From assembly GCA_015039365.1 (NCBI GenBank), contig WION01000188.1, positions 1-64,000 of the forward strand: 64,000 nucleotides of DNA, given 5' to 3'. Under the pieces are notes generated by a model. It was given only the letters and a program-made list of their open reading frames with translations, was not told the origin of the DNA and made no database searches. The translations under genes and the position numbers were made by a program. This document shows, piece by piece, positions 32,465 through 44,022 of the stretch (its first letter is position 1; each line of letters opens with the position of its first letter). The DNA is from Amanita rubescens. Taxonomy: Eukaryota > Basidiomycota > Agaricomycetes > Agaricales > Amanitaceae.

Positions 32465-33170
32465 TAACAGTGGGAAGCGCCATGGAAAACCCATCGTAGC
32501 TTCGCAGCGCCCAAAACTGAACAAAGGTTTCGCTTTTTCGGTTCGTTTTATGGTCTCAGACGAACACGACTGGGGAACTTATAAAGCGAAACGAGCGAAG
32601 GAGAGGGAGGCAACCGTGAAAAGACAGGATGACGTGGCGATAGACGAAAGGAGCAAAGTGATCGTGTGGTCTCAGTTGACCGGGCGTCACTAAGAATAGT
32701 CAGGAAAACGAAAAGAGGAGACGCGTCTTTGCGATGGTAAGGTTATTGGGTGTCCGCGATCACGAAGTATTAACGAAATAGTGATGAGATCGCTCAGATG
32801 GAATTCAAGACGATTTGAAGCCCCGCCAAACCTAAAGCTGCTTCCATTGACATTACGTTGGAACGACGCTCAGATTCGTCCTCCAAGAGGAAATTACGGA
32901 CCATGTACGTGTCGTCGCCTGTGCTTCATAATCACGCCTCAAAAGCTTCAGACTTCACATCTGGATCTTCGGTTCCCATCCATACGCACGGATCACGACG
33001 GATAGTGAAGATGTATGAAGCAAAAGGCATTTGAGAGCCGAGTTGAACCAAGTTGTCGGAGGTACGTGTCCATCCGAGATTGACTGAAGGCAACAACTGA
33101 CGTGGAGCGCTACCATGGTGACAGGATTCGGCATCTCTCGCGAGTCATCCTCACGCTTTTGCTACTAGGC
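32465..33170. repeat. Inverted duplication R, left copy
   Basis: Matched in reverse complement by about 52160-52850. Landmarks are CGTGGAGCGCTACCATG, ACATGGTGACAGGATTCGGC against its counterpart, CAAATGCC/GGCATTTGAG, and GGTTCGTTTTATGGTCT near the left end. A third short relative lies at 61220-61330. No gene is evident in this copy. Confidence 0.75.
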
Positions 33171-33906
33171 CATTGAAACCTTTGCCAAGCGCCCGTGCAC
33201 AGTTAAAAGTTGTCGTCCTGTCGAAGGTCCAATCAATGAAAGCCTTCTTGCCCTAATCATAACGTCGACACCAGCATTGAAATCGACATCGGCGTCAATG
33301 TCAACATCAACATCAACATCCTTTTTTCATTCGTCTAACAAGGTCGCTGGTGCGATTGCAGGTGGCGTCGTCATCGGATGTGTTGTGGGAGGGAAGTTTG
33401 GTGGCATTTTGGCAGACACTCACGATGGTGACTCCCTATTGCCCTCCAGTCCCGCCGAAAAAGCACGACTAATACCCCTCGTAATCTATTGTTTGATGTG
33501 AGCCAGTGAAGTACCTGGATTGAAAAAGGCGGCCTGAGCCCGTTTATTTCACGTAATTATGTTCCGAGGTTCAATTCATCTAACCGATCTAGCAACTTGA
33601 GCGCATCTTGACGATGAGCACTATGGATTGTAAAATGTACCGCCTTTTTGTTGATCGATTGGCGGCTGTGCATTAGATTACGTAATGTTTCACCAGCATT
33701 AATGTTGACCTTTTCTCATGATCAACGACGTTCAAGCCTCCTCGCCAACACAGCACCGAGTATATGGATTGATAGTCTACCAAGTAAATTTGTATGATAG
33801 AGTAAGTCCACTTTCGTTGTAATTACACCAGCGCAACTTACAACATGCACGGCAGGCAATTGTCGCTCATCGACCTAGTTGTCGGGCGCCATGTAATAAA
33901 TAATGT
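33171..33906. other. Possible membrane-protein exon, otherwise nothing seen
   Basis: A plus-strand frame at 33277-33501 contains a Ser/Thr run and a glycine-rich hydrophobic stretch (NKVAGAIAGGVVIGCVVGG), like the membrane segment of small fungal single-pass proteins. It is only 74 codons, without a clear partner exon. The remainder is featureless to me. Confidence 0.3.
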
Positions 33907-34102
33907 CCAACGCGGCCAAGGCAATCAAGTAGATTACGTTCCGCAAATTTGAAACGCAATGAAGCAGGACACCCCCTTGTTGTGCAAACTAGAAAGAAAA
34001 AAGCCCAACGCGGCCAAGGCAATCAAGTAGATTACGTTCCGCAAAGTTGAAACGTAATGAAGCAGGACACCCCCTTGTTGTGCAAACTAGAAAGAAAAAA
34101 AA
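33907..34102. repeat. 98-bp tandem duplication
   Basis: Two direct copies, 33907-34004 and 34005-34102, beginning CCAACGCGGCCAAGGCAATC. They differ at about three positions, so the duplication is recent. It lies just downstream of the DUF6699-like gene's stop. Confidence 0.9.
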
Positions 34103-34123
34103 GCGACCCAGTACCCCGGCTGC

Positions 34124-34723
34124 TTATTCAATGTGTAGCAGCCAATTTCCAGGGGAAATTTCCTCTGATAGCCCCTTCCACGTATAACGCCCCGATAATT
34201 CGCTCAGGCCTCCAGGGTGTCCACCAAACAAGAGCGCTGTTCCGATCTCATCCCGTCCACTCCTTTGCGAGTCCAGGTAGCAGCGCTCGGCAACCCAGAT
34301 AATTTCCCTGAAGGCGCAATGAACTGCCTCCAAGATGTCGTAGACTGTGACATAATCATAATTCCTCCCCGACGGGCTGACTACACATGGGCATGGTAAC
34401 ACCTGGCAAGTGACAATAATTTGTGACGAAGGCGGATTTGTGGCTGACTCGTGTGCCCATTCTAGATGTACGCACGGCGCGGATGCGGCGCTTGGACGTT
34501 CCCGGACGTCATACACGATGCGAGGGCGGTTCGCGTAGCTCAACAATGGGTGAAGACGAGGCTGCAGTTTGACAAAGGATCTCTGGGGAAGCTGTATAGA
34601 GCGGTGTCTTGGCGTGGCTGGTGGAAGCGGGAAACCCTCGCTGTCGACCTCAGGCGAAGATGCAGGCGTGGGGTATGAGCTAGGACCCTGACCAGGTGAG
34701 TAGTGGTCTCCGCCATTGTACAT
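34124..34723 (-). CDS. DUF6699-like protein
   Basis: A single-exon frame of 199 codons. After a proline-rich N-terminus (SYPTPASSPEVDSEGFPLPP) come LHPLLSYANRPRIVYDVRER, EWAHESATNPPSSQIIVTCQ and YVTVYDILEAVHCAFRE, then YTWKGLSEEISPGNWLLHIE at the end. The LHPLL...YD...P...ATNP...I pattern matches the fungal DUF6699 domain, whose function is not known. The paralogue at 40767-41357 is about half identical and in the same orientation; the PIF/Harbinger element lies between them. Confidence 0.75.
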   Translation of the reverse strand: MYNGGDHYSPGQGPSSYPTPASSPEVDSEGFPLPPATPRHRSIQLPQRSFVKLQPRLHPLLSYANRPRIVYDVRERPSAASAPCVHLEWAHESATNPPSSQIIVTCQVLPCPCVVSPSGRNYDYVTVYDILEAVHCAFREIIWVAERCYLDSQRSGRDEIGTALLFGGHPGGLSELSGRYTWKGLSEEISPGNWLLHIE

Positions 34724-36251
34724 GTTTGCCTTCGGTGCTGATGTGTTTATGTGTCACTAGAGTCGTGGTGTTCGACTACCTCAAGATTATTGCGATGGGG
34801 AAGTTAGCCTGGAACGTTGCTCACATCGAGTAACCTGAGAACAAGACTGCGTCGCAGGCTCAGGTAAGTCGTCTTCTAGCCGTGATATGAGTCGAGAATG
34901 AATGGTCTGTACTAGCAGACAATTGGGGCGTGGATGATAATGAGAGGAAAGGTGGTAGAGCGAATTGGGGGGGCACAACGGAGGAATCGAAATGACCAAA
35001 TATCATAAGTGAATCCGTCACATGTCACCAAGCCCAGACGTCCTTCGGTATTCTCCAGGGAATAGGACAAGAACAGCGCATTTGTGGGCGATAGATGATG
35101 AAGGGACGATAGATGCCGTGAGGTTCCGGGGAGCGGCCATTTAAAGATGAGCGACAGTCACGTAGGTTGGTACCATGCTTATTCGACAAGGATGACATGC
35201 TGATGGCAGTGCTGCTCGCACAGTTGTGGTCGCTACATTAGGAAGTCTAAGCGCTCAGGTTCCTGCCACGTGCTCCTCTGAGAACGGTCATCCTCAGTCG
35301 ACATCCCCTTCCCCCTCGCATACATTTTTCTCCCGCGCCTCAATGATGTCTCCTTAAAGCAGCCACGGGTTCTGTTCATGCCGCTTTAGCTCCATGATAC
35401 GCATCTACTGTTCTCCGTGCACGCTTCCAAGAGACGGCTTGACGATGTAGATGTGTATTACGCAAGAGAAATATGTTACTCCTCGCTGACAATGAAACGA
35501 AGATCTCGCAGACTGGTTTGCGAAGACTCGATGAGGCAGCAATCTATGGAACAGCGGCTCGGCTTGCGAACCGCTGCAGAATGTGAATTAGCTCAACAAC
35601 GACTCGGATATATCTGGTACGAGTTACAGCACAATCAGGTCGCACAAGTGTACAAATGTCACAATCTCCATCGCGTTTAGACCCGCAAATCCTTGCATCT
35701 TGGTCGGTCTTGCACCAGGTGCTCAGAGGAACCCAAATGGGGACAAGCACGCGATATGCTTTTTTCTTGTTAATTGCAGGCTCGCTTTGTCCCTTGGTCC
35801 GTTTAAGCATCGGATAACAAACACATTTATGTCCACGGACTCGCGCCCAAGTTGACCTGGCGAATCGATCTCGTGTTGTATTTGGATCTGGACTGTCATC
35901 GACATGCAATCGCGCTCCAGAACGGGTCGCGCAGCCTTCAACGAAGTGCCGCAGCAAAGAGAGTGTACTGTTGCCTTTTCTTCCACCTTCCAGTCACCGA
36001 ATACTTCGCCTTCATTGACAGAATCGGGACCAAGCCCTTTCCCTGCATCTGGCTGCCGAGCTCCATCGTCGACGCCACTCCCTTTGCCGTTACAGGTTAC
36101 AGCTATTACAAAAATGATCGTGGACCTGAAATCATCAATCAGTGATGATGTTACCATGCCTATAATGGGCTGCGTCGCTGAACCGGCAACCAAGCACCGC
36201 AGGTCCGCAGCAAAGGTTGATTTCTCCTCCGTCTTCAAGAACAGGGCTAAT
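34724..36251. other. Gene-poor stretch interrupted by the transposon
   Basis: Frames at 35417-35680 (+, ...QRLGLRTAAECELAQQRLGY...), 35904-36257 (+) and 35723-36238 (-) are open but unassigned. If the transposon is removed, both the plus frame (through KNRAN) and the minus frame continue across the insertion site, so I cannot tell which strand, if either, was coding. Confidence 0.3.
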
Positions 36252-36296
36252 GGATGACTTCCCGTAAGAATCTGAGGCGTCTGAGGTCCTCAGATT
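36252..36296. repeat. Left terminal inverted repeat
   Basis: It starts GGATGACTTCCCGTAAG and contains the perfect internal palindrome TCTGAGGTCCTCAGA. One mismatch to the right end is at base 18 (A here, G there). Confidence 0.93.
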
Positions 36297-36465
36297 TTTT
36301 CAATCTCCGACTCAGGAACGCTCGCGCGGGACGACGGTGCTCCCGTAACCATTAGATCCCAAAACGCCCTAACGGCCTCAGCAGCACCAGATGCCCCCGA
36401 TGTCTCCGATCCGTCGTTAGCAGCAGCTAGGCTGCCGGCCAGGCGTAGCGGTAAGCCACTTTTTC

Positions 36466-37796
36466 ATGCTGATCTCACTCGATAATGACGATTCAGAAGC
36501 CGTCGCATGCCAGGCCACCCTCGCAATCCTCCTCATAGGAGTCATCATGTCACGCTCTGCTCAAAATGAACGGCGCCGTCTACACCGCCTATATCTCTGC
36601 AGATCCCAGCTGCTGCCTGATCCCCGTGGTGCAACTCCATGGCAAGTCCTGTGGAGTAGCCAGGATGATCGTGCATTCATCACGACCATGGGCTTCGACG
36701 TCAAGACATTCCGCATACTTTTGGAGGGGCCTGGTCATTTTGCAGACCAATGGGATTCGACACCTATTCCCCGGGAGGACACATTTGCACACGGTCAGCC
36801 GAGGATTGTCGCTCGATCGCTTGACGCGGCTGGTGCCCTTGGGCTCGTATTACACTTCCTAGGTTCCGCTATGCTTGAAGTTAGTCTGCAACAGATCTTT
36901 GCCCTCACTCCCAGCACACTTTCTCGGTATCTCAACTTTGCGCAACACATTTTGTTTGATATATTAAAACACATCCCGGATGCAAATGTTACCTTTCCCG
37001 AGACCCTACGAGACTTCGAGTTCTACTCACGTCTCATTTCCACACGCCATCCTTTGCTTGATGGCGCATTTGGATCAATCGACGGTCTCTCTCTGAAATG
37101 TCAGGAATCAAATGACCCTGAACTTGAGAACGCGACGTACAATGGTTGGAAAAGTGATCATTGTATCAGTAATATCCTCGTCTTCTCTCCTGAAGGTAAG
37201 CATTGATTGTCCATTATGTATGAATCAACTAACGACAATATAATTCCACAGGTACTGTGATGGCTGCATCGTTGAACGCACCAGGGAGTTGGCATGACTC
37301 CCATGTCGCTCGTCCCATCTACGACATGCTCCGACGCAAGGTACCTCACGGCTACTACCTCGTAGCTGATTCGGCATTTCCGCGAGGTACTGGATCCGTC
37401 AAGGACAAGATTCGAACACCGCTCAAAGGAGGAGAGACTGTATCTGTAGATTCAGTCGAGCAGCGTGAGCTGTTACGTTTCAATCGGCAGCTCTTGTCGT
37501 ACCGCCAAACTGCTGAATGGGGCATGCGGACGATTCAAGGTTCTTTTGGTCGCTTGCGAGTTCCACTCAATATATCCGATCCATCACAACGTCAACAACT
37601 TCTTGAGACAGTTGTTCGCTTAACAAATCTGCGGGCAACGATGGTTGGTATTAGTCAGATCCGTAATGTTTATATGCCCATCTGGAAAGCAAGTGAAGAT
37701 GACGAGTTGTGGGATGATATTGGAAATGTGTTGATAGGTGACGTTCGTCGTCGGGACAGAGTTTCTCGATTCCACTTATCTATAGTCAATACATAA
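36466..37796 (+). CDS. PIF/Harbinger (HARBI1-like) transposase
   Basis: Two exons (36466-37195 and 37252-37796, intron 56 bp) encode 424 aa. The DDE_4 catalytic fold is readable: GSIDGLSL with the first Asp (about residue 205), VADSAFPRG with the second Asp (about residue 285), and QTAEWGMRTIQGSFGRL with the Glu (about residue 335). An N-terminal helical region (LTPSTLSRYLNFAQHILFD) is the usual helix-turn-helix-like part. It would cut and paste the element in the nucleus together with the Myb-like partner. ATG 36466 is in frame; an extra upstream exon cannot be excluded because a GTAAGC donor-like site lies at about 36451. All three acidic residues are present and no stop interrupts it, so it is probably functional. 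Confidence 0.93.
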
Positions 37797-37808
37797 CATA
37801 TTTTGTCT

Positions 37809-39714
37809 CTAGGTGGTAGTAGGTGCAAATTCTAACGACAGTTTGCCATCACGAGTTTTACGTGGAGAGACTGTGAAAGTATAACCTGGAGATGGCTGCT
37901 CAACACGTGCAGACTCAGACGCGAGCTGAGCTAAGCCCGCTAAGGTGCCGAGTCCAGCGGCCCCCATACTAGCATGCGTAACTTGATGTCCTTGATTGGT
38001 AGGCTGACCATCTGGACTTGCCAGATGTTTGCGTTGCTTAGGAGGTCTATGGGAAGAAGGAGATGCATCGGATGAGTTGGCCCTCTGGCTGGAATAAGAT
38101 CGACGGCGGCGACGGCGATGAGATCGGCTCTTCTTGTGGGCCCGAGATGAGGATGGCCCAGCTCTAGCTTCAACTTCAGATCCACTGGCAGAATACGAGT
38201 GAGACCTTGAATATGAGCGAGATCGTGAGTAAGAGTGGCGTCGACGATGTTGATGACGAGAGTGATACTGGAGACGCAACAACTCCAGTTTATGCTCCGC
38301 TTTATCCGCTCGGCGACCTGCTTCTTCACCACGGCGCCTCTCTTCATCGAGTCGATCAGTTAATGTATCAATCCGTGCCCGGAGGGATACAATCTCGGAT
38401 TGGGCTGCTGTAAGCTGTGTGAGCCCAATTGTTTGATTCATACGACTCTCGTCTCGCTCTCGTACGTTTCCAGGATCAAAGAAAGTGGTAATCTTCTCAA
38501 GAGCGCCTGTAGCGATTGCCATTCCACGAGGAGGCTTCTTGCTGTTGTCCGGACCGAGAGGATCAGATACACGGTAATTCTTTGTCGTCATGACTTTGGC
38601 TACTGGCGCACTCTTGCCAGGCGGACCACGAGCCTTTGCTCGAGTATTCTTGACCTGCATATCTACATCCGAATCTGAGATCTCAACCGCATCATCGCCG
38701 GCATTTAAGACCCCCGAGTCACCGCTGGAGGCAAGTTCCGCATCACCAAGGGTCACAGTTGATGCACGAGTATTGATTGCCTCCTCGAGTTCCAATGCCT
38801 TGGTCAGCAACGCATCACGTTCACCAGTACCCGTTGGCTTCTCGTGGGCTGTCTGAATCAGCTGCGGAGATTATGGTAGTAAGCATGAGTCATTCTGAGA
38901 CCAACTTTAGTGCCATACCGTGTCAAACTTTTGCTTCAACGATTTTTTGTCTCGTTCTTTGAATTCATTGGTGCGGGCCCATGAATTATAGTGGGCGGCA
39001 ACTACCTGCCAGCTATCCCCACCAATTGGGACACGATCTTCTATAATCCGAAGCAGCATCTGAGTCTCGGGAGCCTGGAAGTTGCGTGAACCCTGAGGAC
39101 GTCCACCTGCCTTGGCCTTTGTGGCATCACCTTTTCGGGTCTTGCCACTTGCCTTTGTAGGCTTCTGTTTCGACTTTTTTGGTTTAGGCTCAGGCTCCGT
39201 GGCCAGGCCAAATTGCTCGTCATCTGATCCGAGCGGCAACTGATTATTTATTGAAGTAGCTATATGCGAACGTATAGTAGAGCCTGTAGAGGAATACACA
39301 GATTGATCCATGGCAGGTTGAGGGACAGGAGAGTGAGGGAGACTCGATGGGTCATGGAAGGCAGGAGGGTTGTAGTTCATATTGCCAAGATGAGGATATC
39401 GAGGATTCATGCTGAAGAATTCATCTTCGGTATGTTGAGCTACCATATGACCAAATCGGGGCCTCGGTCGTGGGGTCTGTAGCGCATTCAATTGCTTACA
39501 ACCATGTTCTTTGCAGGGAAGGTAGTGCTATACTCACGTGCGAACCGGCGTACATTGGACCGAGGCCAGACTGAGATGGCGCAGCAGGAGTGAACGTAGT
39601 CATGGCTCCATCATGGGTCTTGATTGGCGTGAATGTGGTAGCCGCACCATCATGAGTCCTGATTGGGTTTGGTGGTGAAAAAAAGCCGGAATGGCCAGCA
39701 CCTTGCTGGTCCAT
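37809..39714 (-). CDS. Myb/SANT-like DNA-binding partner of the transposase
   Basis: Three exons can be read, joined by GT..AG introns near 39494-39535 and 38859-38918. They give about 590 aa. The N-terminus repeats TFTPIKTHDGAMTTFTP. The centre holds a basic linker (KPKKSKQKPTKASGKTRKG), then a Myb-like domain: GRPQGSRNFQAPETQMLLRI, GGDSWQVVAAHYNSWAR, FKERDKKSLKQKFDT. A coiled coil (LRARIDTLTDRLDEERRR) and an SR-like basic region (HSYSRSRSYSRSHSYS) follow. In PIF/Harbinger elements the Myb-like protein aids nuclear import and terminal-repeat binding. Its stop is 12 bp from that of the transposase, so transcription is convergent. The first exon could begin further upstream. Confidence 0.88.
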
Positions 39715-39949
39715 ATTGCCGGTGTGGGACTCAGCACTTGGGGGAAAGAAAGGAGGCAGCTACGATGTACATTGGCGGGTAAAGCTCAGATTATATAATC
39801 ACAATATATGTTTTTCCGTCGTCTGAAGGCATCTGAGGCATCTGGGAAGGGGTCAAGAGGCCTCTTCAGATTTTGCAATCTGAGGACGCAGGGGATGGCA
39901 ACGAATTTCCAATTTTGGTCGGCATCTCGGCTTGATCAGATTTTGATGG

Positions 39950-39994
39950 AATCTGAGGACCTCAGACGCCTCAGATCCTTACGGGAAGTCATCC
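39950..39994. repeat. Right terminal inverted repeat
   Basis: The reverse complement of the left end, ending ACGGGAAGTCATCC, then the AAT duplication. Further TCTGAGG-type motifs occur at 39830-39900. Confidence 0.93.
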
Positions 39995-39997
39995 AAT

Positions 39998-40766
39998 ATC
40001 CGGGGTTTCATTTACAGAAATTGCCTTTGGTTCATCCCTCGGCCCTTTGTCATCTCCGGCTGTTAACGTTACTCTTCAGCGCGTTCCTCAAATGGACGCA
40101 GACCTGCGATCATATGCGCCCATGACTATCTTCGCCACAAACCACCTGAATCATTGAAGCAAAACAGGACATAGTTCCCCTCCTCGCGTACGATGGACGG
40201 CTTCCGTTCTCAGCCCATTCTCAAAACGGTTCTAGTCATACACCTATATATACGCAGACGATAGAATAGACCCACCTCCGCAGTGTCTTGATTAAATTTG
40301 TCTCAGCCTATGATTAGATTAGGCGGAACTCTATATATATTGCAGCAGGGTATTACTACCGCAGTAGACAATCTATCATAAACCAGTACAGATTGACGAT
40401 TAGTGTTTGAATTACATAATCCGCACTGATCAACGTCACTTCTCTTTTTTTTCTTTACTTTCTCCTGTTTCCACCGCGCCCAGCAGTGCGTTCCACTCGA
40501 ATCTATGTCGAGCTTATTTATTACTTGTAAGTTCATCGAATGCATGCGCCTCTCTCTGCAACCGTCGCTCACCGGCCTTGATCGCCTAGCGTCACGTCAT
40601 AAATAAAACGTTGTGTCCGAGAGCGTCCTCTAATAACGCGGCCGTCATGAAGGCGAAGCCTCGTCAGGAACGCATCGTGGAACGACCAGCAGCATCATAT
40701 GTGCTGATTCGGCTTCTTAGCCCTAGAAATGGAAGAATAAGAACCTCAACTCGACTCGGCCGCCAA
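39998..40766. other. Intergenic, no gene seen
   Basis: The right flank of the transposon insertion, with no recognised repeat or gene. Open frames are short and overlap on both strands. Confidence 0.4.
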
Positions 40767-41357
40767 TCACTCGACGTGCAGCAACCAATGTCCGGGAGAT
40801 CTCTCCTCGGAGAGTCCTTTCCAAATATACTGGAAGCCCGGCCCTCTATATGGTCCGACGGTCCCGGTCAACAATAACTCGGACCCGGCCGGGCCCCTGC
40901 TCGTCCCTGTGGCCCTCAAGGCCTCGATAAACTCACGATGGACCGCTAGCAAGACATCGAGGATCGTGACGAAATCATAGTTCATCCCGGAAGGGCGGAT
41001 GATGAACGGACGTGGGAGAACTCCATGGCAGGTGATGATCATCTGTGGTGTGGATGGGTTTGTGGCTGGTTCGTGTGCCCACTCAAGGCGGGTGTTTGGA
41101 GCAGAAGCGTAAGTTGGGGGGTGTCGGATGTCGTATGAGATGAAAGGGTGGTAGGGGGAGTAACGGAGGAGAGGATGGAGGTAGGGTTGATTCCAGCTTG
41201 AAATTCGGGGAGGGAGGGGGATGGGGTGGTGGCGGGGTGCGTTTGGGGGGAGTGGGAAGCCGTTGGTATCGACTTGAGGGGAGGGAGCGGGGGTGGGGTA
41301 TGACTCGGAACCGGCGCGCTGAGCGTGTGAGCGATGGTTCCGACCGCCGTTGTACAT
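40767..41357 (-). CDS. DUF6699-like protein, paralogue
   Basis: A single-exon frame of 196 codons. It starts MYNGGRNHRSHAQRAGSESY and has the proline-rich linker TPAPSPQVDTNGFPLPP. The domain landmarks are LHPLLRYSPYHPFISYDIR, EWAHEPATNPSTPQMIITC and YDFVTILDVLLAVHREFIEA, ending YIWKGLSEERSPGHWLLHVE. The start MYNGG and the end are shared with the gene at 34124-34723, so both are full length relative to each other. Function is unknown. Confidence 0.78.
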   Translation of the reverse strand: MYNGGRNHRSHAQRAGSESYPTPAPSPQVDTNGFPLPPNAPRHHPIPLPPRISSWNQPYLHPLLRYSPYHPFISYDIRHPPTYASAPNTRLEWAHEPATNPSTPQMIITCHGVLPRPFIIRPSGMNYDFVTILDVLLAVHREFIEALRATGTSRGPAGSELLLTGTVGPYRGPGFQYIWKGLSEERSPGHWLLHVE

Positions 41358-42252
41358 GCGGATTGAAGGTTGTCTGTGGTGCTGGATGTTGTGGAAAGCC
41401 GTGCGTGCGTACGCGCGACTGAAGCTGCCCGAGGGGAGGGAGAGAAAAGGAGTACTCGAGAAGACACGTACGGTAGACCTTTATCATAGGGAGAATTTAG
41501 TACTTGACACGTGGGCGATTTGTTGGTTACTGGCTATTTTCGATGGCAGTGCAGGAGTCAGTTACGAAAGTATTCATGAGTCAAGTCTAGATCTGGTGCC
41601 GTTTGGTACGCAGGGGCTGCGGAATAGCTGCGAGCGCTTCTGAGCGCGACTTTTGGTGCACTTGATATCAACTGCGGAGCTGAATAGAGTGTTATCCTGG
41701 TTGCAGAGGCAACGGTGACCGCGGTGAGATGAGATCTATGTGAGATCTCGCCTTCATAAACTTTCACAGCCACCGTCGGTGATAGAGATAGTCGCCGCCG
41801 CTCTGACTCGTGCATGTCAGTCTGCATCTGGCGGACTCGCAGCGCAGACCAAAGACTCGGAACCAGAGTCTTCGTGCCAGTCAATCAATTGGAGTGAATA
41901 TGAATCTCCGGAGTCCGACGGCACTTACTGGAACTAATATAGACGTTTTTCTTGTACAGGAATTTTCCCTGACGCGTTCGATCCCTAGGGTTGCTTCCTT
42001 CTCATCAGCCAGGATAACTAGCTAACAACTGGTACGCCGCTTGTCCTCTTCAGACTGATAAGTTGATCCCAAGCTGACATTAATGTTATCAAGCTGAACG
42101 CTGATGACGATCAACGCCGCAAGTTTCACAGATGCCAATATAGATCGAAGCATACCAAACCGGAGGGACTATTGATATGCGATATATTGCGGACGCGATA
42201 GTGACGAATGCATAGACGTAACGATCAGCCAAAATAGAAGACAGTAATTTCG
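41358..42252. other. Intergenic, no gene seen
   Basis: Open frames on both strands (for example 41558-41884 minus) show no family resemblance and overlap. No repeat was recognised. Confidence 0.4.
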
Positions 42253-44022
42253 TCATTTTGTCCTTCTTCGTTGAACTGTTAATGTGACTGTAAGTATAGA
42301 TACGGAGAAGCCATACTGTGGACCCACCGTTAAACCCAACAATCTCTCCTCCTCCATCAACAATTCGCCAAAATCATAGGTTTCAGGGGCCGTATATATT
42401 ATACAGCCCAATCCCATCTCGACATACTCCACAAAAATATCATCGTTATCGGGATACTCTCCTTTTCCCTCGATAACTAACTCTCCCGGTAAATCGGCTT
42501 GAAAGTTGTAGATATTATAAGGGTTGAAATCAATTATCCTGATTCGGCTTTTGTTATCGTCACCTCGGTCAAGGACGGCCCATCTTTGTCCTGCAGAAGC
42601 GGTGATCCACCCGACTTGGGCTTCATCCTCTTTGAACCACCTGGAGATGGGCGGGCCCCATGCAGACCAAGGGATCGAGTATTCTCCTGGAGTGAACCGG
42701 CTAGCGAATTCTATGACCACTATTTTGTTGAATTGGAGAAATGACTCCGTCGAATGGGAGCGGCTTACCTAAGTACGGAAGGCTTTTAATGGCGTTGAGG
42801 AGGGATTGGCGGTGCATGGCGAGAGTGACAGTTCGGCCTCTGCCATCTTTGTTGGAGAAAGTCACATTGCTGACAATGATGGCATTGCGAACAGAAGGGT
42901 AAAACGATCTAGGTGGAGCATGTGGCATGTCATGTAGGTAGGGACTAGGTCTGCTGTGGCACCTAACATGGAAAATAGACCATTCCCTGTCCAGGGTAGG
43001 GAGACGAAGATTCAGGAACAGGTATGGAGTAATACTAGCATCCCTGTGAATTTTCCAGACTTCGAATTGCGCATGGGTGAGGTTTGGAACAACAAGTATT
43101 TCAGGCGATATGAAAACAAGGCTAGTATATGCGCGCTCTGTAGCTTGGTGTTGCTACTAAGGCAGTGAGAAGGTTTCCGTGAAATAAGGGAGACGAGTTA
43201 ACATACCAGTCTTTTATGGCCTGTTTTCCAGTCGAAGATGAACAAGATATTTCCGGTCACCAGAGCAACGTGGTCGCCAGAGATTTCTAGCACTGTTTCG
43301 CCATCTGGTCGGTAGTAGGATCCCTTGACATAGATTAGAGGACACTGAGCCAATGGGTGGTATTGCCCCGTGGAGAATTGGAGAAGAACCATGCTCAACG
43401 AATATACAGCGTCATTCAATGGAGCATCGAGTCGTGATCTGGTACCGAGAGTAAGAAGATAAATTTATGGAATGGATCATGGCGCACGAACGAGACAATG
43501 CTGATGATCAGATCATGTTCGTCGACTGCCATGCTCATATCAGCAATACATTCATCCCCGTTCTTGTTTGGACCATGGACGTAAATGGTATTCCATTGTA
43601 GAACATCTTCAGGTGTCGATGGGAGGGAACAATAGTGCAGATGCTGGTTTTCTACATCAGAACAATAAATCCCTGAAGTCAAGTCGTATAGGGAAGATGG
43701 CACATGCGGCACATCGAACGTCTTCGTAAAGACTGGCTGAAGTGTGCGCCACGCCATTTCTCGCTTCGATAGAGCCTCGTGCCGCTCGGGGTACGAAAGT
43801 TTGCAATGAGGGTTGTCCACGACGCCTGCTGCATGACACGCAATGCGATACTGCAAAACAATCGAAGAACGGATAAAAATGTTGAATTGTCTTGATATAA
43901 GGTTGCAAGTTATGACATCTTGCCCGTCTAATTGTAGGAGAATGCGCTCGAGAAGATCGGGAGGCAGTGCAAGTAAAGTCTTGTCAGAGGTGATGTGGTC
44001 ATTTGGATCGACATGAGTGCTG
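42253..44022 (-). CDS. F-box protein (cluster member A)
   Basis: A multi-exon gene. It shows an F-box (LPPDLLERILLQLDGQDVIT at about 43960), then YRIACHAAGVVDNPHCKLSY, then AWRTLQPVFTKTFDVPHVP, WKTGHKRLV, and after two introns MPHAPPRSFYPSVRN, SIPWSAWGPPISRW and RIIDFNPYNIY. The stop is at 42253 after VQRRRTK. Blocks such as ALVTGNILFIFDWKTG suggest a beta-propeller-like C-terminal half. F-box proteins recruit substrates to SCF ubiquitin ligases. No in-frame ATG precedes the F-box before a TAG at about 44070, so the start is either lost or supplied by a spliced upstream exon (see findings). It is the best-preserved of four or five relatives between 42 and 52 kb. Confidence 0.7.

Larger units (their letters stand above)
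36252..39994. mobile_element. PIF/Harbinger DNA transposon, apparently complete (3743 bp)
   Basis: Terminal inverted repeats of about 45 bp start GGATGACTTCCCGTAAG and differ at one position. They are flanked by the direct 3-bp duplication AAT (36249-36251 and 39995-39997). The 3-bp duplication fits the superfamily, although TWA is more usual. Inside are a transposase (+) and a Myb-like protein (-) arranged tail to tail, the two-gene set of autonomous PIF/Harbinger elements. Subterminal copies of TCTGAGG/CCTCAGA motifs occur at both ends. Open frames and near-identical ends suggest recent activity. Confidence 0.93.
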
